A stretch of 64,000 nucleotides of DNA from Microbulbifer sp. MKSA007 (GCA_032615215.1 CP128433.1:310001-374000), one strand, 5' to 3'; shown: positions 35,526 through 45,455, numbered from the stretch's first letter. Made by a program: numbers and translations. The notes: generated by a model from the letters alone, not told the origin.

Positions 35526-36767
35526 ATGCCCACTATCGACTGCTGTAGCCAACCGGGCCTGATGCCCATCGAAAGCGCCCGCGAAAAACTTCTTGAGGCA
35601 CTGAGCCCAATCAGTGGCACTGAGACTTTGCCCCTGGCACAAGCCGCCGGTCGAGTATTGGCTGAGGATGTTATCTCCACAGTAAACCTACCGCCATGCG
35701 ACAACTCCGCAATGGACGGTTACGCCCTGCGCTTTGAAGACCTGGCCAGTGGCTTGCCACTGGAACTGATCGGCAAATCTTTTGCCGGTGCACCATTTGA
35801 CGGTGTGGTGAACCCCGGCACCTGCGTGCGCATTATGACAGGAGCCGCAGTACCGGCCGGTGCAGATACGGTAGTGATGCAGGAAAATGTCGATGCCCAG
35901 GGGGAGTCGATACGAATAAATTGTGAAGTTCGCGCTGGCGACCATGTTCGCCGCTGCGGTGAAGATGTGGCTGAAGGAGCTAGCCTGCTCAAGGTCGGAG
36001 AGCGTATCAGCGTTCCACATATTGCCCTGCTCGCTGCTGCCGGTGTGGGCACAGTGACTGTAGTGCGCAAACCGGTAATCGCACTTTTCTCCACCGGCGA
36101 TGAATTGCGCCAGCCTGGCGAAGCCCTGGGTAAGGGCGATATCTACGATAGCAATCGCATTGCCCTGTTATCCGCCCTGGAACAGCTGGACCTGGACGTT
36201 TTGGATTTGGGTATATTGCCCGATAACAAACAGGCTATTACCAATGCCTTGCAGCGCGCTTCCGAAGAGGCCGATGCTATTATCACCTCCGGTGGAGTCT
36301 CCGTTGGCGAAGCGGATTACACCCGTGAAGTGTTGGAAGAGCTGGGAGAGATCGGCTTCTGGAAAGTGGCGATGAAGCCCGGCAAACCTTTTGCATTTGG
36401 TTTCATACAGGGAACGCCCTTCTTCGGCCTACCCGGCAACCCAGTTTCCGCCCTGGTAACTTTCTATCAGCTGGCCGTCCCCGCCCTGAGTGTGATGAAA
36501 GGCGATCAGTGGACTGGCCCGCAGACCTTACAGGCAAAACTGTTAAAACCGTTGAATAAAAAGCCCGGCCGTACCGATTTCCAGCGGGGTGTATATCGCA
36601 GTGATGAAAACGGGATGTTGGTAGTAGAACCGGTTGGTACCCAGGGGAGCCATATTCTTTCCGGTCTGGCTGCTGCTAACTGCTTTATCGTTTTGGCGCG
36701 AGAGAGTGGCAGTGTAGAGGCTGGGGAGCAGGTGGTGATTGAGCCTTTGAGAGTGCCGTTGGGGTAG
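35526..36767 (+). CDS. moeA: Molybdopterin molybdenumtransferase MoeA
   Basis: 413 residues. MoeA inserts molybdate into adenylylated molybdopterin. Signatures: PPCDNSAMDGYAL, RIMTGAAVPAGADTVV, FSTGDELRQPGE, YDSN, IITSGGVSVGEADYT, KPGKPFAFG and FFGLPGNPVSALVTF. Starts at ATG 35526. With moaA-E, mobA, moaB and modABC it makes the local Moco set almost complete, and it is directly downstream of the NarL-type gene, with a 42-base gap. Confidence 0.95.
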   Translation: MPTIDCCSQPGLMPIESAREKLLEALSPISGTETLPLAQAAGRVLAEDVISTVNLPPCDNSAMDGYALRFEDLASGLPLELIGKSFAGAPFDGVVNPGTCVRIMTGAAVPAGADTVVMQENVDAQGESIRINCEVRAGDHVRRCGEDVAEGASLLKVGERISVPHIALLAAAGVGTVTVVRKPVIALFSTGDELRQPGEALGKGDIYDSNRIALLSALEQLDLDVLDLGILPDNKQAITNALQRASEEADAIITSGGVSVGEADYTREVLEELGEIGFWKVAMKPGKPFAFGFIQGTPFFGLPGNPVSALVTFYQLAVPALSVMKGDQWTGPQTLQAKLLKPLNKKPGRTDFQRGVYRSDENGMLVVEPVGTQGSHILSGLAAANCFIVLARESGSVEAGEQVVIEPLRVPLG

Positions 36768-36942
36768 GGTTTTTTATAGCTGCTTTCGTATTGGCTATGG
36801 GCTCGTATAAGTTATATCCAAATTAATTTGATTGAAGTTAATAAAGGCGGGGAGGGTTTGCTTCGCCCTTTGGGGTGCTGCTCTGCGGCAGCTTTGCTGC
36901 CTCCGAGTCGAACCTGAGTTCGAACAAAACCCTGGGAGTTAG

Positions 36943-36983
36943 CCATATACAAAAAAGCCCGCTTATGCGGGCTTTTTTGTATA

Positions 36984-36986
<3 letters not shown>
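36943..36986. repeat. Perfect 20-bp inverted repeat forming a terminator at the tRNA 3' end
   Basis: Two 20-base arms with a TTAT loop; the core (AGCCCGC / GCGGGCT flanked by six A and six T) is a bidirectional terminator. The right arm ends in the tRNA CCA-encoding bases (36984-36986), so the arms extend from terminator into tRNA. Confidence 0.75.
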
Positions 36987-37060
<74 letters not shown>

Positions 37061-37248
37061 TTTAATTGGCTATCTGTGCCAATGGGAGGCGGATTATACA
37101 GAAGCTGGGGGGTGGGTTAAAGGACATTCTGTTGGCTTATATAGTCTTTGGCAGGTGGCGGCGCAGTGCTTATAATGCGCGGCGTAGGAGTTTGCGACGA
37201 TATTTTGAACGTTTGTGGGCCAACTCACTTCGGTCCTTTTGGGGGAAT

Positions 37249-37674
37249 ATGATGAAGCGTATTTTGGGTATTGTGGCGGCATTGGCCGTCAGTGCGGCTA
37301 CGGCAGTGGCCCAGCAGTCTGTTGATGAAGAAATCGCAGAGCGAATTGCTCCGGCAGGTGAAACCTGCATGAAAGGTGAAGAGTGCGCAGCAGCAGTAGC
37401 GGCAGCTCCTGAGGGCGCTAGCGGCGGCGCTGCTCGCAGTGGTCAGGATATCTACAACGCAAGCTGCCAGACCTGTCACGCAATGGGTGTTGCAGGTGCG
37501 CCAAAATTTGGTGATGCCGCAGCTTGGGCGCCCCGTATTGCCAAGGGCATGGACACTCTTTATAACAATGCCATTAACGGTATCAATGCCATGCCGGCCA
37601 AAGGCCTGTGTATGGACTGTAGCGATGACGAGATCAAAGCTGCTGTGAATTACATGGTGGATAACAGCAAGTAA
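37249..37674 (+). CDS. Cytochrome c5-type periplasmic cytochrome
   Basis: 141 residues from ATG 37249 (a second ATG follows directly). Signal peptide RILGIVAALAVSAATAVAQ. One haem: CQTCH in ASCQTCHAMGVAGAPKFGD; an axial Met in NAMPAKG. Two further cysteines in GLCMDCSDDEIK are typical of the c5 group. It would carry electrons in the periplasm. The longer frame from 37066 overlaps the tRNA and is unlikely. A strong terminator follows. Confidence 0.92.
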   Translation: MMKRILGIVAALAVSAATAVAQQSVDEEIAERIAPAGETCMKGEECAAAVAAAPEGASGGAARSGQDIYNASCQTCHAMGVAGAPKFGDAAAWAPRIAKGMDTLYNNAINGINAMPAKGLCMDCSDDEIKAAVNYMVDNSK

Positions 37675-37690
37675 GCTGTTTCACTATTGG

Positions 37691-37721
37691 AAAAAGGCCG
37701 CTCATTGAGCGGCCTTTTTTG
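37691..37721 (+). terminator. Rho-independent terminator after the cytochrome c gene
   Basis: A 9-bp stem (GGCCGCTCA / TGAGCGGCC) flanked by five A and six T, 17 bases after the stop. Confidence 0.88.
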
Positions 37722-37993
37722 TTTCTCTTCGGTAAAAGTACATTTTCAATCAATTGATTATACGGTTTGGGATTTTAATTAATTCCAGAATTTTTCTTTT
37801 GTATTGAGTGTCATGCAAGGGCAAATTACTTTTCTGCCTAAACTGACTATATGTAAAACTTTTTACTGAATATCTTCTAATCAAATACGTAATAAGCCGT
37901 AATCAGGCATTACATCCCTCCTACTTTGAAAATTCTGTATTATCCGCGCTTGCTCGAAAAATAGATTTATATGACAACACAAGGATATTGGGC
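37722..37993. other. Intergenic region with an AT-rich promoter area
   Basis: About 270 AT-rich bases before the propeller lipoprotein. AAGGA at 37980-37984 is its ribosome site. I see no other feature. Confidence 0.45.
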
Positions 37994-40369
37994 ATGAAGT
38001 TGGGGAAGCTTCTTTCATTTATCATTATTTCATCTTTTTTGACTGCCTGTGGTGGAGGTGGGGGAAGTGGTGACTCAGACACTAAGACTGAAGTCTCCGA
38101 CACGACACCTGATGCATTCTCCTTTGTAGATGTTGCTAATGCTAAAACAAATACGCTTGTTGTTTCAGAGGCGATCGTTGTTGAGGGTATTAATAGCGAA
38201 ACTTCAATTGAAATAGAGGGCGGGGAGTATTCAATTAATAATGGAGGGTTTACGGCTGCAGCAGGAAAAATCTCCCCTGAAGATGAATTTCGGGTTCGTA
38301 TTTTATCATCGTCTGATTTGAGCGCAGAGACGTCCGCAGAGCTAACAATAGGTGGTGTCAGTGATAGTTTTGAGGTCACTACCCGAGCGGATGAGGTTGC
38401 CCCTAGTGCAAAAATTGAATTTCCAAAATTACAAGATACATGGGTATATGAGCCATTATTAATAATTCGTGGAACTGCTACAGATAATCGGGGTATTGAG
38501 GCTGTATATGTAAATGGAGTACTTGCGGAAACATCTGATGACTTTCAAAATTGGCAATTACCAGTATCTATCACTGAAAAAAATACAGAATTTTCAGTGA
38601 CAGTAGTTGATGTTGATGGCAATGAAACAGAGTTGGACTCTCTAGTTGTTAATGCACATCAGGGGAATTCTCAGCGAGCATTTCGTGCTTTATCTATTGA
38701 TATAAACGGTGGCAATTTATTCGCAGGGCCAAGGCTTACCAAAATAGATAACACTGAATTTGAATTTGAATTGTATCCTAATTTAGATTTGGTGATTACT
38801 CACTTGGTATTTGATCCGGAGAGGGGGAGATTATATGGAATGGCTAACGATAATTTAGTTGAATTTTCCCCGCAGACTGGAGAGGTAGTGCAACAGTTTG
38901 ATGCTGGAGGACCCTCTACATATGCTCTTGATGTTGATCAGCAATCTGGAAAGCTTTACTGGGCAGATGGTCGTATAAACTCGTTTGATCCAAGTACAGG
39001 AATTTCAGAAACTGTATCTAGCTTCGACAGAGGTACTGGCCCTGATTTAAACCCTGATGCATTGGTTGTGGTAAGTGATCAGGCAATTTATGCAGTTTCG
39101 GGTTCTGACTTAATTCAAGTAAATGAGGATACTGGAAACCGTACGGTGATTGCAGACTTGTACGAGTCTGATGAGAAGATCACGGAGATTATAACGGTTG
39201 ACTCCGATCCTAGAGAATCAAGATTGTACCTAATAGCTAAGTCAGAACTATCTTCTGAGGGAGCTGAAAATCTATATAGCTTTGATTTATCTCGCCAGGA
39301 AATCGAGAAAGTTTTTGACCTAGTAGAAGCAGAAGATGTTTCCGCAGATTTCCTATTTTCTAGCTTGCAAGTTGATCAAGATAATGGTTTTGCATATGTG
39401 CTATCCCATAGTTCTAGCCATTTGTATCGTATTGACTTAGAGGAAAAGTCACTTGAGCAAGTGTCTTCTGGATTTCGTGGCCAGGGACCAGCTATTTCGG
39501 GTAGTAGTGTTGATAAAAATATTAAATACGATACAAATTTAAACCGCTTGGTTGTTCTTGCCTCTTCGGTTTGGTCTGATTTTGGTGGGAAATTACTTTC
39601 TATTGATGTTGATAGTGGAGATCGAGAAATACTTTCTGGGCCGAACACGGGGTCTGGTCCTGAATTTTCTAACTTGAGGGATATATCTATCACAGATGGT
39701 GGCAGAATTTTTGTGGCTGATTACGGCGATGATTCGTTCAAAGAAGTTGATGCTACAACTGGGGATAGAAAAATTTTTATTAGTTCAGACGTTGGATGTT
39801 GCAATGTAATTGAGTTATCAAATGCGATTGATGTTGATCCTGCAGGCGTAACGGCTGTCGTTATTAATGATATGGATTATTTGCTCAAAGTTGATGTTAA
39901 TACTGGCACAAAATCTATCTTATCTAGTGAATTTCTGGGTGCAGGTTCTGGTCCTGGTTGGAATGGGCTAGGTGATATTGAAACAGATTTTGAAGCGGGA
40001 ATTGTTTATGCTTTAGGATACCAAACTGGAGCAATTACAACTTTATATGGAGTTGACTTAAGTACAGGTGATAGGGAAATTCTAACCAGTGAGGATCAGT
40101 GGTCAGATGTTCCATCTATCAATCGTATTTTCTTAGATAAAGACACAGAGCGGTTATTGCTTATCCCTAGAGATGAATATTCGGGGTATTTTGAATTTAA
40201 CTTGAGCACTAAGCAGCTAGTGAAGAAGCCATATGCCGGAACTGATGCATCGATTAGGATATTAGGTTTCGCTAAGTATGAAGACCGTTTGTTTGGAATA
40301 ACAACTATTCCGAATAGTGTAGTGGAAATCGATGAACAAACGGGCTCAATGGTGATTATTTCCCAATAG
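37994..40369 (+). CDS. Large lipoprotein with Ig-like part and beta-propeller
   Basis: 791 residues from ATG 37994. Lipoprotein signal (KLLSFIIISSFLTACGGGGG; lipobox Cys then a Gly run). About residues 25-220: strand-rich Ig/cadherin-like region with VAPSAKIEFP...LLIIRGTATDNRGIEAVYVNGV and 'DVDGNETELDSLVVNA'. About 225-791: repeats of the type D-V-D-x-x-S/T-G-D-R-E-I-L and F-V-A-D-Y, as in six- or seven-bladed propellers (NHL/YVTN-like). A surface or periplasmic adhesion or binding role is possible. Codon use is more AT-rich than its neighbours, so the gene may have been acquired. Confidence 0.75.
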   Translation: MKLGKLLSFIIISSFLTACGGGGGSGDSDTKTEVSDTTPDAFSFVDVANAKTNTLVVSEAIVVEGINSETSIEIEGGEYSINNGGFTAAAGKISPEDEFRVRILSSSDLSAETSAELTIGGVSDSFEVTTRADEVAPSAKIEFPKLQDTWVYEPLLIIRGTATDNRGIEAVYVNGVLAETSDDFQNWQLPVSITEKNTEFSVTVVDVDGNETELDSLVVNAHQGNSQRAFRALSIDINGGNLFAGPRLTKIDNTEFEFELYPNLDLVITHLVFDPERGRLYGMANDNLVEFSPQTGEVVQQFDAGGPSTYALDVDQQSGKLYWADGRINSFDPSTGISETVSSFDRGTGPDLNPDALVVVSDQAIYAVSGSDLIQVNEDTGNRTVIADLYESDEKITEIITVDSDPRESRLYLIAKSELSSEGAENLYSFDLSRQEIEKVFDLVEAEDVSADFLFSSLQVDQDNGFAYVLSHSSSHLYRIDLEEKSLEQVSSGFRGQGPAISGSSVDKNIKYDTNLNRLVVLASSVWSDFGGKLLSIDVDSGDREILSGPNTGSGPEFSNLRDISITDGGRIFVADYGDDSFKEVDATTGDRKIFISSDVGCCNVIELSNAIDVDPAGVTAVVINDMDYLLKVDVNTGTKSILSSEFLGAGSGPGWNGLGDIETDFEAGIVYALGYQTGAITTLYGVDLSTGDREILTSEDQWSDVPSINRIFLDKDTERLLLIPRDEYSGYFEFNLSTKQLVKKPYAGTDASIRILGFAKYEDRLFGITTIPNSVVEIDEQTGSMVIISQ

Positions 40370-40407
40370 TACTTTGAGCCATCGAAATTGAGGCTGCATT
40401 TGCAGCC

Positions 40408-42441
40408 TCAATCAAACATACTCAGCAAAGACCCTAAAGTTTCCTCTCCCTTCGCCTGATTCTGCTCCGGCGTCGCCTTACCAAATCCTTCCAACAACAC
40501 ATCTTCTTCCGGCAATTCGTCAATAAAGCGGCTGGGTGTTGTGTCCTGGGTTTCGCCGAACTGTTTGCGCTTGCCTGCCAAAGTCATGGTGAGGGTGCGC
40601 TGGGCGCGAGTGATACCCACGTAGGTGAGGCGGCGCTCCTCTTCGATGTTGTCGTCTTCAATACTGTTGCGGTGGGGAAGTAAGTTCTCTTCCATACCGA
40701 TCATAAACACGTGGGGGAACTCCAGGCCCTTGGCGGCGTGCAGGGTCATAAGGCTGACCTTATCGGTGGCTTCCTCTTCTTCCTGGCGCTCCAGCATGTC
40801 CCGCAGGATCAGTTTGGAGATGGCCTGTTCCAGGCGGATATCCTGCTCCAACTCATCGTCCGTGCCCTCCATAATCTTGTTGAGGCTCTCCAGCAGCCAA
40901 TACACATTTTCCATGCGCTTCTCGGCCACCTTCTCGCTGCTGGCGTTTTGCGAGAGCCAACCGGCGTAGTCGATATCTTCCAGCATTTCACGCAGGGCAC
41001 CATTGGCGGTGGTATCGCGACAGTTGCGCTGTACCCCTTCGAGCCACAGGGCGAAGCGATTCAGGCGCTCGTAACCCTGCTCGTTGATATGCTCCTTAAA
41101 GCCCAGTTCCGAGCAGGCTTTGAACATGGAAATCTCGCGGCCCTTGGCGTAGTTGCCCAAGGCTTCCAGGCTGCTGGTACCTATTTGGCGACGCGGGGTA
41201 TTGATAATGCGCAGGAATGCGTTGTCATCATCCGGATTCACCAACAGGCGCAGGTAGGCCATCACATCCTTGATTTCGGCGCGGGCGAAGAAGGAAGTAC
41301 CGCCGGACATCTGGTAGGGAACCTGGTGCTCCTGCAATTTCATTTCGATCAGGCGCGCTTGGTGGTTGCCGCGATAGAGCACGGCAAAATCCATAAATTT
41401 GCAGCCGCGACGGCTCTTTTGTAGGAAAACCTCGTTGGCGACTCGTTCTGCTTCTTCAGTTTCATTAGCCACCTTGAGCACGCGGATCTCCTCACCCAGA
41501 CCGCGATCGGACCACAATGCTTTGTCGAATTCGTGAGGATTGTGGGCGATCAGGTGGTTGGCCACTTTGAGGATGCGGCTGGTGGAGCGGTAGTTTTGCT
41601 CCAGTTTGATCAGGCGAAGGTTGGGGAAGTCGGTCTTCAGCGCACTCATATTTTCCGGGCGCGCGCCGCGCCAGGCGTAGATAGACTGGTCATCGTCTCC
41701 CACCACTGTGAGGCCACCGCGCCCGCCCACCAGCAGCTTTACCAGCAGATACTGGGAGTTGTTGGTGTCCTGATATTCGTCCACCAGTAGGTAGCGAATC
41801 TTTTTGCGCCAGCGTTGCAGTAACTCTGGATCTTTGTCGAACAGCTGTACCGGCAGCAGGATCAGGTCGTCGAAGTCGACGGCATTGTAGGCCTTGAGGG
41901 CTTCACAGTAGCGATCGTAGGCAACCGCGATGGCCTGTTCACCGGGGCTCTGTGCCTGCTCGAGGGCACGGCGCGGGGTGAGCATATCGTTCTTCCAGTT
42001 GGAGATCTGGTTTTGTACCCGATCCAACAGGTCTGTATCCAGGTCGCCATCCCTGAGCATCAGCTCCTTGATCAGGGCGCGGGCGTCTTCCGCATCGAAG
42101 ATGGAGAAGCCGGGCTTAAAGCCGGCGGCGCGGTATTCCTTACGCAGGATATTCAACCCAAGGTTGTGAAAGGTGGATACGGTGAGACCGTGACTTGCCT
42201 TGGAGCGCTTGCCATCCGGGCCCGCCAGCAGTTTGCTGACCCGCTCTTTCATCTCCCGTGCCGCCTTGTTGGTGAAGGTGAGGGCGGCGATATTGCGCGC
42301 GGCGTAGCCACATTGCTCGATCAGGTAGGCGATCTTGCGGGTAATTACGCTGGTTTTGCCGGAGCCGGCACCGGCCAGTACCAGGCAAGGGCCATCGACA
42401 TACTTCACGGCTTCGGATTGGCGGGGATTGAGCTGGGTCAT
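40408..42441 (-). CDS. rep: ATP-dependent DNA helicase Rep
   Basis: 677 residues. UvrD/Rep superfamily I helicase, 3'-5'. Motifs: LNPRQSEAVKYVDGPCLVLAGAGSGKT (Q and Walker A), LTFTNKAAREMKER (Ia), LLVDEYQDTN (II), GDDDQSIYAWRGA (III), LEQNYRS (IV), VSLMTLHAAKGLEFPHVF (V) and RLTYVGITRAQ (VI). Length and C-terminus fit Rep rather than UvrD. Helps the replisome past DNA-bound proteins. Stands alone on the minus strand. Confidence 0.95.
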   Translation of the reverse strand: MTQLNPRQSEAVKYVDGPCLVLAGAGSGKTSVITRKIAYLIEQCGYAARNIAALTFTNKAAREMKERVSKLLAGPDGKRSKASHGLTVSTFHNLGLNILRKEYRAAGFKPGFSIFDAEDARALIKELMLRDGDLDTDLLDRVQNQISNWKNDMLTPRRALEQAQSPGEQAIAVAYDRYCEALKAYNAVDFDDLILLPVQLFDKDPELLQRWRKKIRYLLVDEYQDTNNSQYLLVKLLVGGRGGLTVVGDDDQSIYAWRGARPENMSALKTDFPNLRLIKLEQNYRSTSRILKVANHLIAHNPHEFDKALWSDRGLGEEIRVLKVANETEEAERVANEVFLQKSRRGCKFMDFAVLYRGNHQARLIEMKLQEHQVPYQMSGGTSFFARAEIKDVMAYLRLLVNPDDDNAFLRIINTPRRQIGTSSLEALGNYAKGREISMFKACSELGFKEHINEQGYERLNRFALWLEGVQRNCRDTTANGALREMLEDIDYAGWLSQNASSEKVAEKRMENVYWLLESLNKIMEGTDDELEQDIRLEQAISKLILRDMLERQEEEEATDKVSLMTLHAAKGLEFPHVFMIGMEENLLPHRNSIEDDNIEEERRLTYVGITRAQRTLTMTLAGKRKQFGETQDTTPSRFIDELPEEDVLLEGFGKATPEQNQAKGEETLGSLLSMFD

Positions 42442-42594
42442 AGATGGGGCTGCATCTTCGCGTCGCGGAAAAGCGGGAGATTCTAGCAGTCTTGGCTCGA
42501 ATCATCCCAGTACCAGTGCGAACCACCGGCCACACGTATACTTTGCCATTGGGATTGGCTATAACTGCGCCTTATTCCCTGCTTGTGTAACCCC

Positions 42595-42813
42595 ATGCAA
42601 CAACCCATCGCCGGCTACCACCTGGATGAAGAGAATCACTGGGTGGCGGAGCTCGCCTGTGGCCACTTCCAACATGTACGCCACAACCCTCCCTGGACCA
42701 ACCGGCCCTGGGTGATCACTGAACAAGGGCGCGAGTCCATGCTGGGATTCCAGCTCAATTGCAAGAAATGCGATGAGGGTGCACCGCCCGATACGCTCGA
42801 AAAGGTTGTATAG
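42595..42813 (+). CDS. DUF3565 family protein
   Basis: 72 residues from ATG 42595. The zinc-binding-type family layout is visible: GYHLDEENHWVAELACGHFQHVRHNPPW and GFQLNCKKCDEG (Cys/His-rich). Function unknown. It is the first gene of a short plus-strand cluster, 3 bases upstream of the YaiI-family gene. Confidence 0.85.
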   Translation: MQQPIAGYHLDEENHWVAELACGHFQHVRHNPPWTNRPWVITEQGRESMLGFQLNCKKCDEGAPPDTLEKVV

Positions 42814-42815
42814 CC

Positions 42816-43268
42816 ATGACAAAACTCTGGGTCGATGCCGACGCCTGCCCGGTTGCCATCAAAGAAATCCTGTTTCGCGCCGCTGAGCGCACAGCCACAG
42901 AACTGACACTGGTTGCTAACCAAGCGGTGCGGGTGCCGCCGTCGCGTTATATTCGCTCCGTGCAAGTGACAGCCGGTTTTGATGTGGCGGATAACGAGAT
43001 TGTACAGCGCTGTGAGGCGGGGGATCTGGTTATTACCAGCGATATCCCCCTGGCGGCAGAGGTGATCGACAAGGGTGCTGAAGCCCTTAACCCCCGTGGG
43101 GAGCGCTATACCAAAGCCAATATCCGCGCGCGTCTGAATATGCGGGACTTTATGGATACCCTGCGCTCCAGCGGTGTGCATACCGGCGGACCACCGGCCC
43201 TTAGCCAGGCCGACCGCAAAGATTTTGCCGATCAGTTAGATAGATGGCTGGCAAAGAGTCGCAAGTAA
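42816..43268 (+). CDS. YaiI/YqxD family (DUF188) protein
   Basis: 150 residues. Family marks: LWVDADACPVAIKEILFRAAERT, GFDVADNEIVQRCEAGDLVITSDIPLAAEVI and GGPPALSQADRKDFADQLDRWL. The fold is PIN-like with acidic residues, so it may be a nuclease, but no activity is established to my knowledge. ATG 42816 directly follows DUF3565 (2 bases after its stop). Confidence 0.93.
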   Translation: MTKLWVDADACPVAIKEILFRAAERTATELTLVANQAVRVPPSRYIRSVQVTAGFDVADNEIVQRCEAGDLVITSDIPLAAEVIDKGAEALNPRGERYTKANIRARLNMRDFMDTLRSSGVHTGGPPALSQADRKDFADQLDRWLAKSRK

Positions 43269-43285
43269 CTTTAAGGAGAATTGCC

Positions 43286-43789
43286 GTGGAGAACTTGAGA
43301 CTGAAGCCAATGGAAGAGTGGCAATTCCCAACATTGATGTCCTGGCTACCTGATAGGGAGCAGTGCCAACAGTGGGGTGGTCCTGATTTCAGGTTTCCCT
43401 TCGAGGGGAGGTCCTTCTTGGAGGATTGTCGCTGGCCGGAGTTGCCCAGCTACGCGCTTCAGGATAGCAGCGGTGACGTGCTGGCTTTTGGGCAGTATTA
43501 CCAACACCTGGGCCGCTGCCACCTAAGTCGCTTAATTGTCTCGCCTAATCATCGCGGAGCCGGATTAGGGCGTTCGCTGGTAGTACAGCTTGCGCAAACA
43601 GGAGCCAGAGCCCTGGATGCAATCGAGTGCTCTTTATTTGTCCTGCGTACTAATCTAGCGGCACGGACTCTCTACCAGAAATTGGGCTTTGAGGAAGCGG
43701 CTTACCCAGGGCAGCGAAAATGGCTGGATCAGTGCGATTTTATGGTCGCACCGTCTGTAGATTTTCAGCAGAAACAAAATATTGAATAG
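43286..43789 (+). CDS. GNAT-family N-acetyltransferase
   Basis: 167 residues from GTG 43286, chosen because AAGGAG lies 7 bases upstream. The GNAT acetyl-CoA site is in LSRLIVSPNHRGAGLGRSLVVQL; the following NLAARTLYQKLGFEE is the usual last part of the fold. Substrate unknown (amine, peptide or antibiotic). Confidence 0.85.
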   Translation: MENLRLKPMEEWQFPTLMSWLPDREQCQQWGGPDFRFPFEGRSFLEDCRWPELPSYALQDSSGDVLAFGQYYQHLGRCHLSRLIVSPNHRGAGLGRSLVVQLAQTGARALDAIECSLFVLRTNLAARTLYQKLGFEEAAYPGQRKWLDQCDFMVAPSVDFQQKQNIE

Positions 43790-43801
43790 CGCGAATATTC
43801 C

Positions 43802-44359
43802 ATGCCTGAATTAATACAACCTATGACAGAGCGCTTACAGCTGCGCCAGTGGCGAGCGGAAGATAAGCCTGTACTTGCGGAAATGAATGCCGACCCCAGG
43901 GTGATGGAGTTCTTCCCCGCATTGCTGACGCGACAGCAGAGCGACGCCGGTGTGGATCGCAGTATTGCGCATATTGAGAAATACGGCTGGGGCTTTTGGG
44001 CCTTGGAGCTGAGAGAGACTAAAGAGCTTCTTGGATTTGTCGGCATGAAAAATGTGACCGAAGATTTGCCCTTCACTCCAGCGGTAGAGATTGGCTGGCG
44101 CTTGGCCTTTCCCTACTGGGGAAAAGGCTATGCCACGGAAGCCGCACAAGCCTCTTTGGATGTAGCTTTTAATGTCCTGAATCTCAGCGAAGTCGTTTCC
44201 TTTACTGCACTGCAAAACCTTCGTTCCCAGCGGGTGATGGAGCGGCTGGGTATGCGGCGGGATTCTCTCGTCTTTGAACATCCACTGGTCCCCAGCGAAA
44301 GCCATCTGCAGCGGCACTGCCTTTATCGCTTAAGTGCTGATGATTGGAAAAAATCTTGA
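43802..44359 (+). CDS. GNAT-family N-acetyltransferase (RimJ/RimL-like)
   Basis: 185 residues. TERLQLRQWRAEDKPVLAEMNADPRVMEF, EIGWRLAFPYWGKGYATEAAQASLDVAF and NLRSQRVMERLGM are typical of the RimJ/L branch that acetylates N-termini or amino groups. A 12-base gap after the previous GNAT gene suggests cotranscription. A hairpin terminator follows at 44411. Confidence 0.88.
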   Translation: MPELIQPMTERLQLRQWRAEDKPVLAEMNADPRVMEFFPALLTRQQSDAGVDRSIAHIEKYGWGFWALELRETKELLGFVGMKNVTEDLPFTPAVEIGWRLAFPYWGKGYATEAAQASLDVAFNVLNLSEVVSFTALQNLRSQRVMERLGMRRDSLVFEHPLVPSESHLQRHCLYRLSADDWKKS

Positions 44360-44410
44360 TGTGATTAGCTTCAGTTAGCTCGGGAACCATTACTTTTTCT
44401 TGGGTTCGGA

Positions 44411-44439
44411 GAGGGGGTGAATATGAGGTTCACCCCCTC
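44411..44439 (+). terminator. Hairpin terminator after the acetyltransferase pair
   Basis: An 11-bp stem (GAGGGGGTGAA / TTCACCCCCTC) with a 7-base loop, 51 bases after the stop; tail is TTC. Confidence 0.72.
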
Positions 44440-44504
44440 TTCAACAATAACCAAGCAAATATAGCCCCACCATTAATTTCAGGTGAGGGCAGGGAGTTCT
44501 CGCT

Positions 44505-45455
44505 ATGGGTTGTCTTAAATCGGCCTTTATAACGGCAACTGGTTTTCTGCTAGCGACTTTGCATACCGGCGTGTCCGCCGAACCTTTACTTAAAGTTAGT
44601 AAACGCCCTGATGGATCAACGCTTTACTGGTCTTTAGAGCAACCATCGGCTAACGGGAAATATGGCTTGTTTCTGATAGCCCAGGGATCTGGCTGCCTGC
44701 CAGCTGTTAAAAATACTACTATCCAACAGGCTAAAGAGTTAGTGGCAGGATATGCTGTTTTATTGGTAGAAAAATATAGTGTAACTCACTCTGACAGCCC
44801 GGAAGAGCAATTTAAAGATTGTTCAAAAGAGTATGTAGCTAACCATACCGTTGAGCAGCGTGCGGTAGATGTAGAGCAGATTGTCGACGAACTGCGCGGG
44901 GCTGATTGGTGGAATGGCAAGCTGGTCTTGTTCGGCGGTTCCGAGGGTGGTGATCTTGTTGCACGACTGGCGCCGAGGCTAAATCCCGATGCGGCAGTGG
45001 TCTTTTCAAGTGGATTGGGGGAATCCTTTGCTCAAGTGCTAAAGAGTTTGGTTCCGCCCCACGTAGCTAAAGAGGTAGATGCCAAACTCGCCTATGCCCG
45101 AGCTAACCCAGAAAGCGCGGAAGTCTGGGGTGGAAACTCTATGCGTTGGTGGGCCGATGTCGTCGATCGGGTACCAGTTAACGATTTATTGAACAGCCAT
45201 GCCCCCGTATTATTGATCCAGGGTACAGAAGATAAATCTGCCCCGGTCAGTTCCGGCCGAGCAGCACAAGATGCCTATGCATCAGCCGGACGTTGTGAGC
45301 TGACTTATTGGGAGTACCCCGGTTACGATCACTATATGACGGATAAGGATGGTGTAAATCACCGGGGAGAAGTTTTTGAAAGAATTTCTGGATGGATCAA
45401 AAAGACTGCACTAAATGGAGCTCCCGGGTGTATCTCTGATGCCGGTAAAAGTTGA
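44505..45455 (+). CDS. Secreted alpha/beta-hydrolase (dienelactone-hydrolase-like)
   Basis: 316 residues. Signal peptide (SAFITATGFLLATLHTGVSA). Alpha/beta-hydrolase elements: nucleophile elbow LVLFGGSEGGDLVARL (Ser in GGSEGG), acid Asp in LLIQGTEDKSAPV, catalytic His in YPGYDHYMTD. Two extra cysteines (GSGCLP, FKDCSK) may form a disulfide in the periplasm. Directly upstream of, and likely cotranscribed with, the metallo-beta-lactamase gene. Substrate unknown. Confidence 0.82.
   Translation: MGCLKSAFITATGFLLATLHTGVSAEPLLKVSKRPDGSTLYWSLEQPSANGKYGLFLIAQGSGCLPAVKNTTIQQAKELVAGYAVLLVEKYSVTHSDSPEEQFKDCSKEYVANHTVEQRAVDVEQIVDELRGADWWNGKLVLFGGSEGGDLVARLAPRLNPDAAVVFSSGLGESFAQVLKSLVPPHVAKEVDAKLAYARANPESAEVWGGNSMRWWADVVDRVPVNDLLNSHAPVLLIQGTEDKSAPVSSGRAAQDAYASAGRCELTYWEYPGYDHYMTDKDGVNHRGEVFERISGWIKKTALNGAPGCISDAGKS

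Noticed and set aside
40625..42486. Plus-strand frames opposite rep
   Set aside because: Shadows of rep; no motifs, no ribosome sites.
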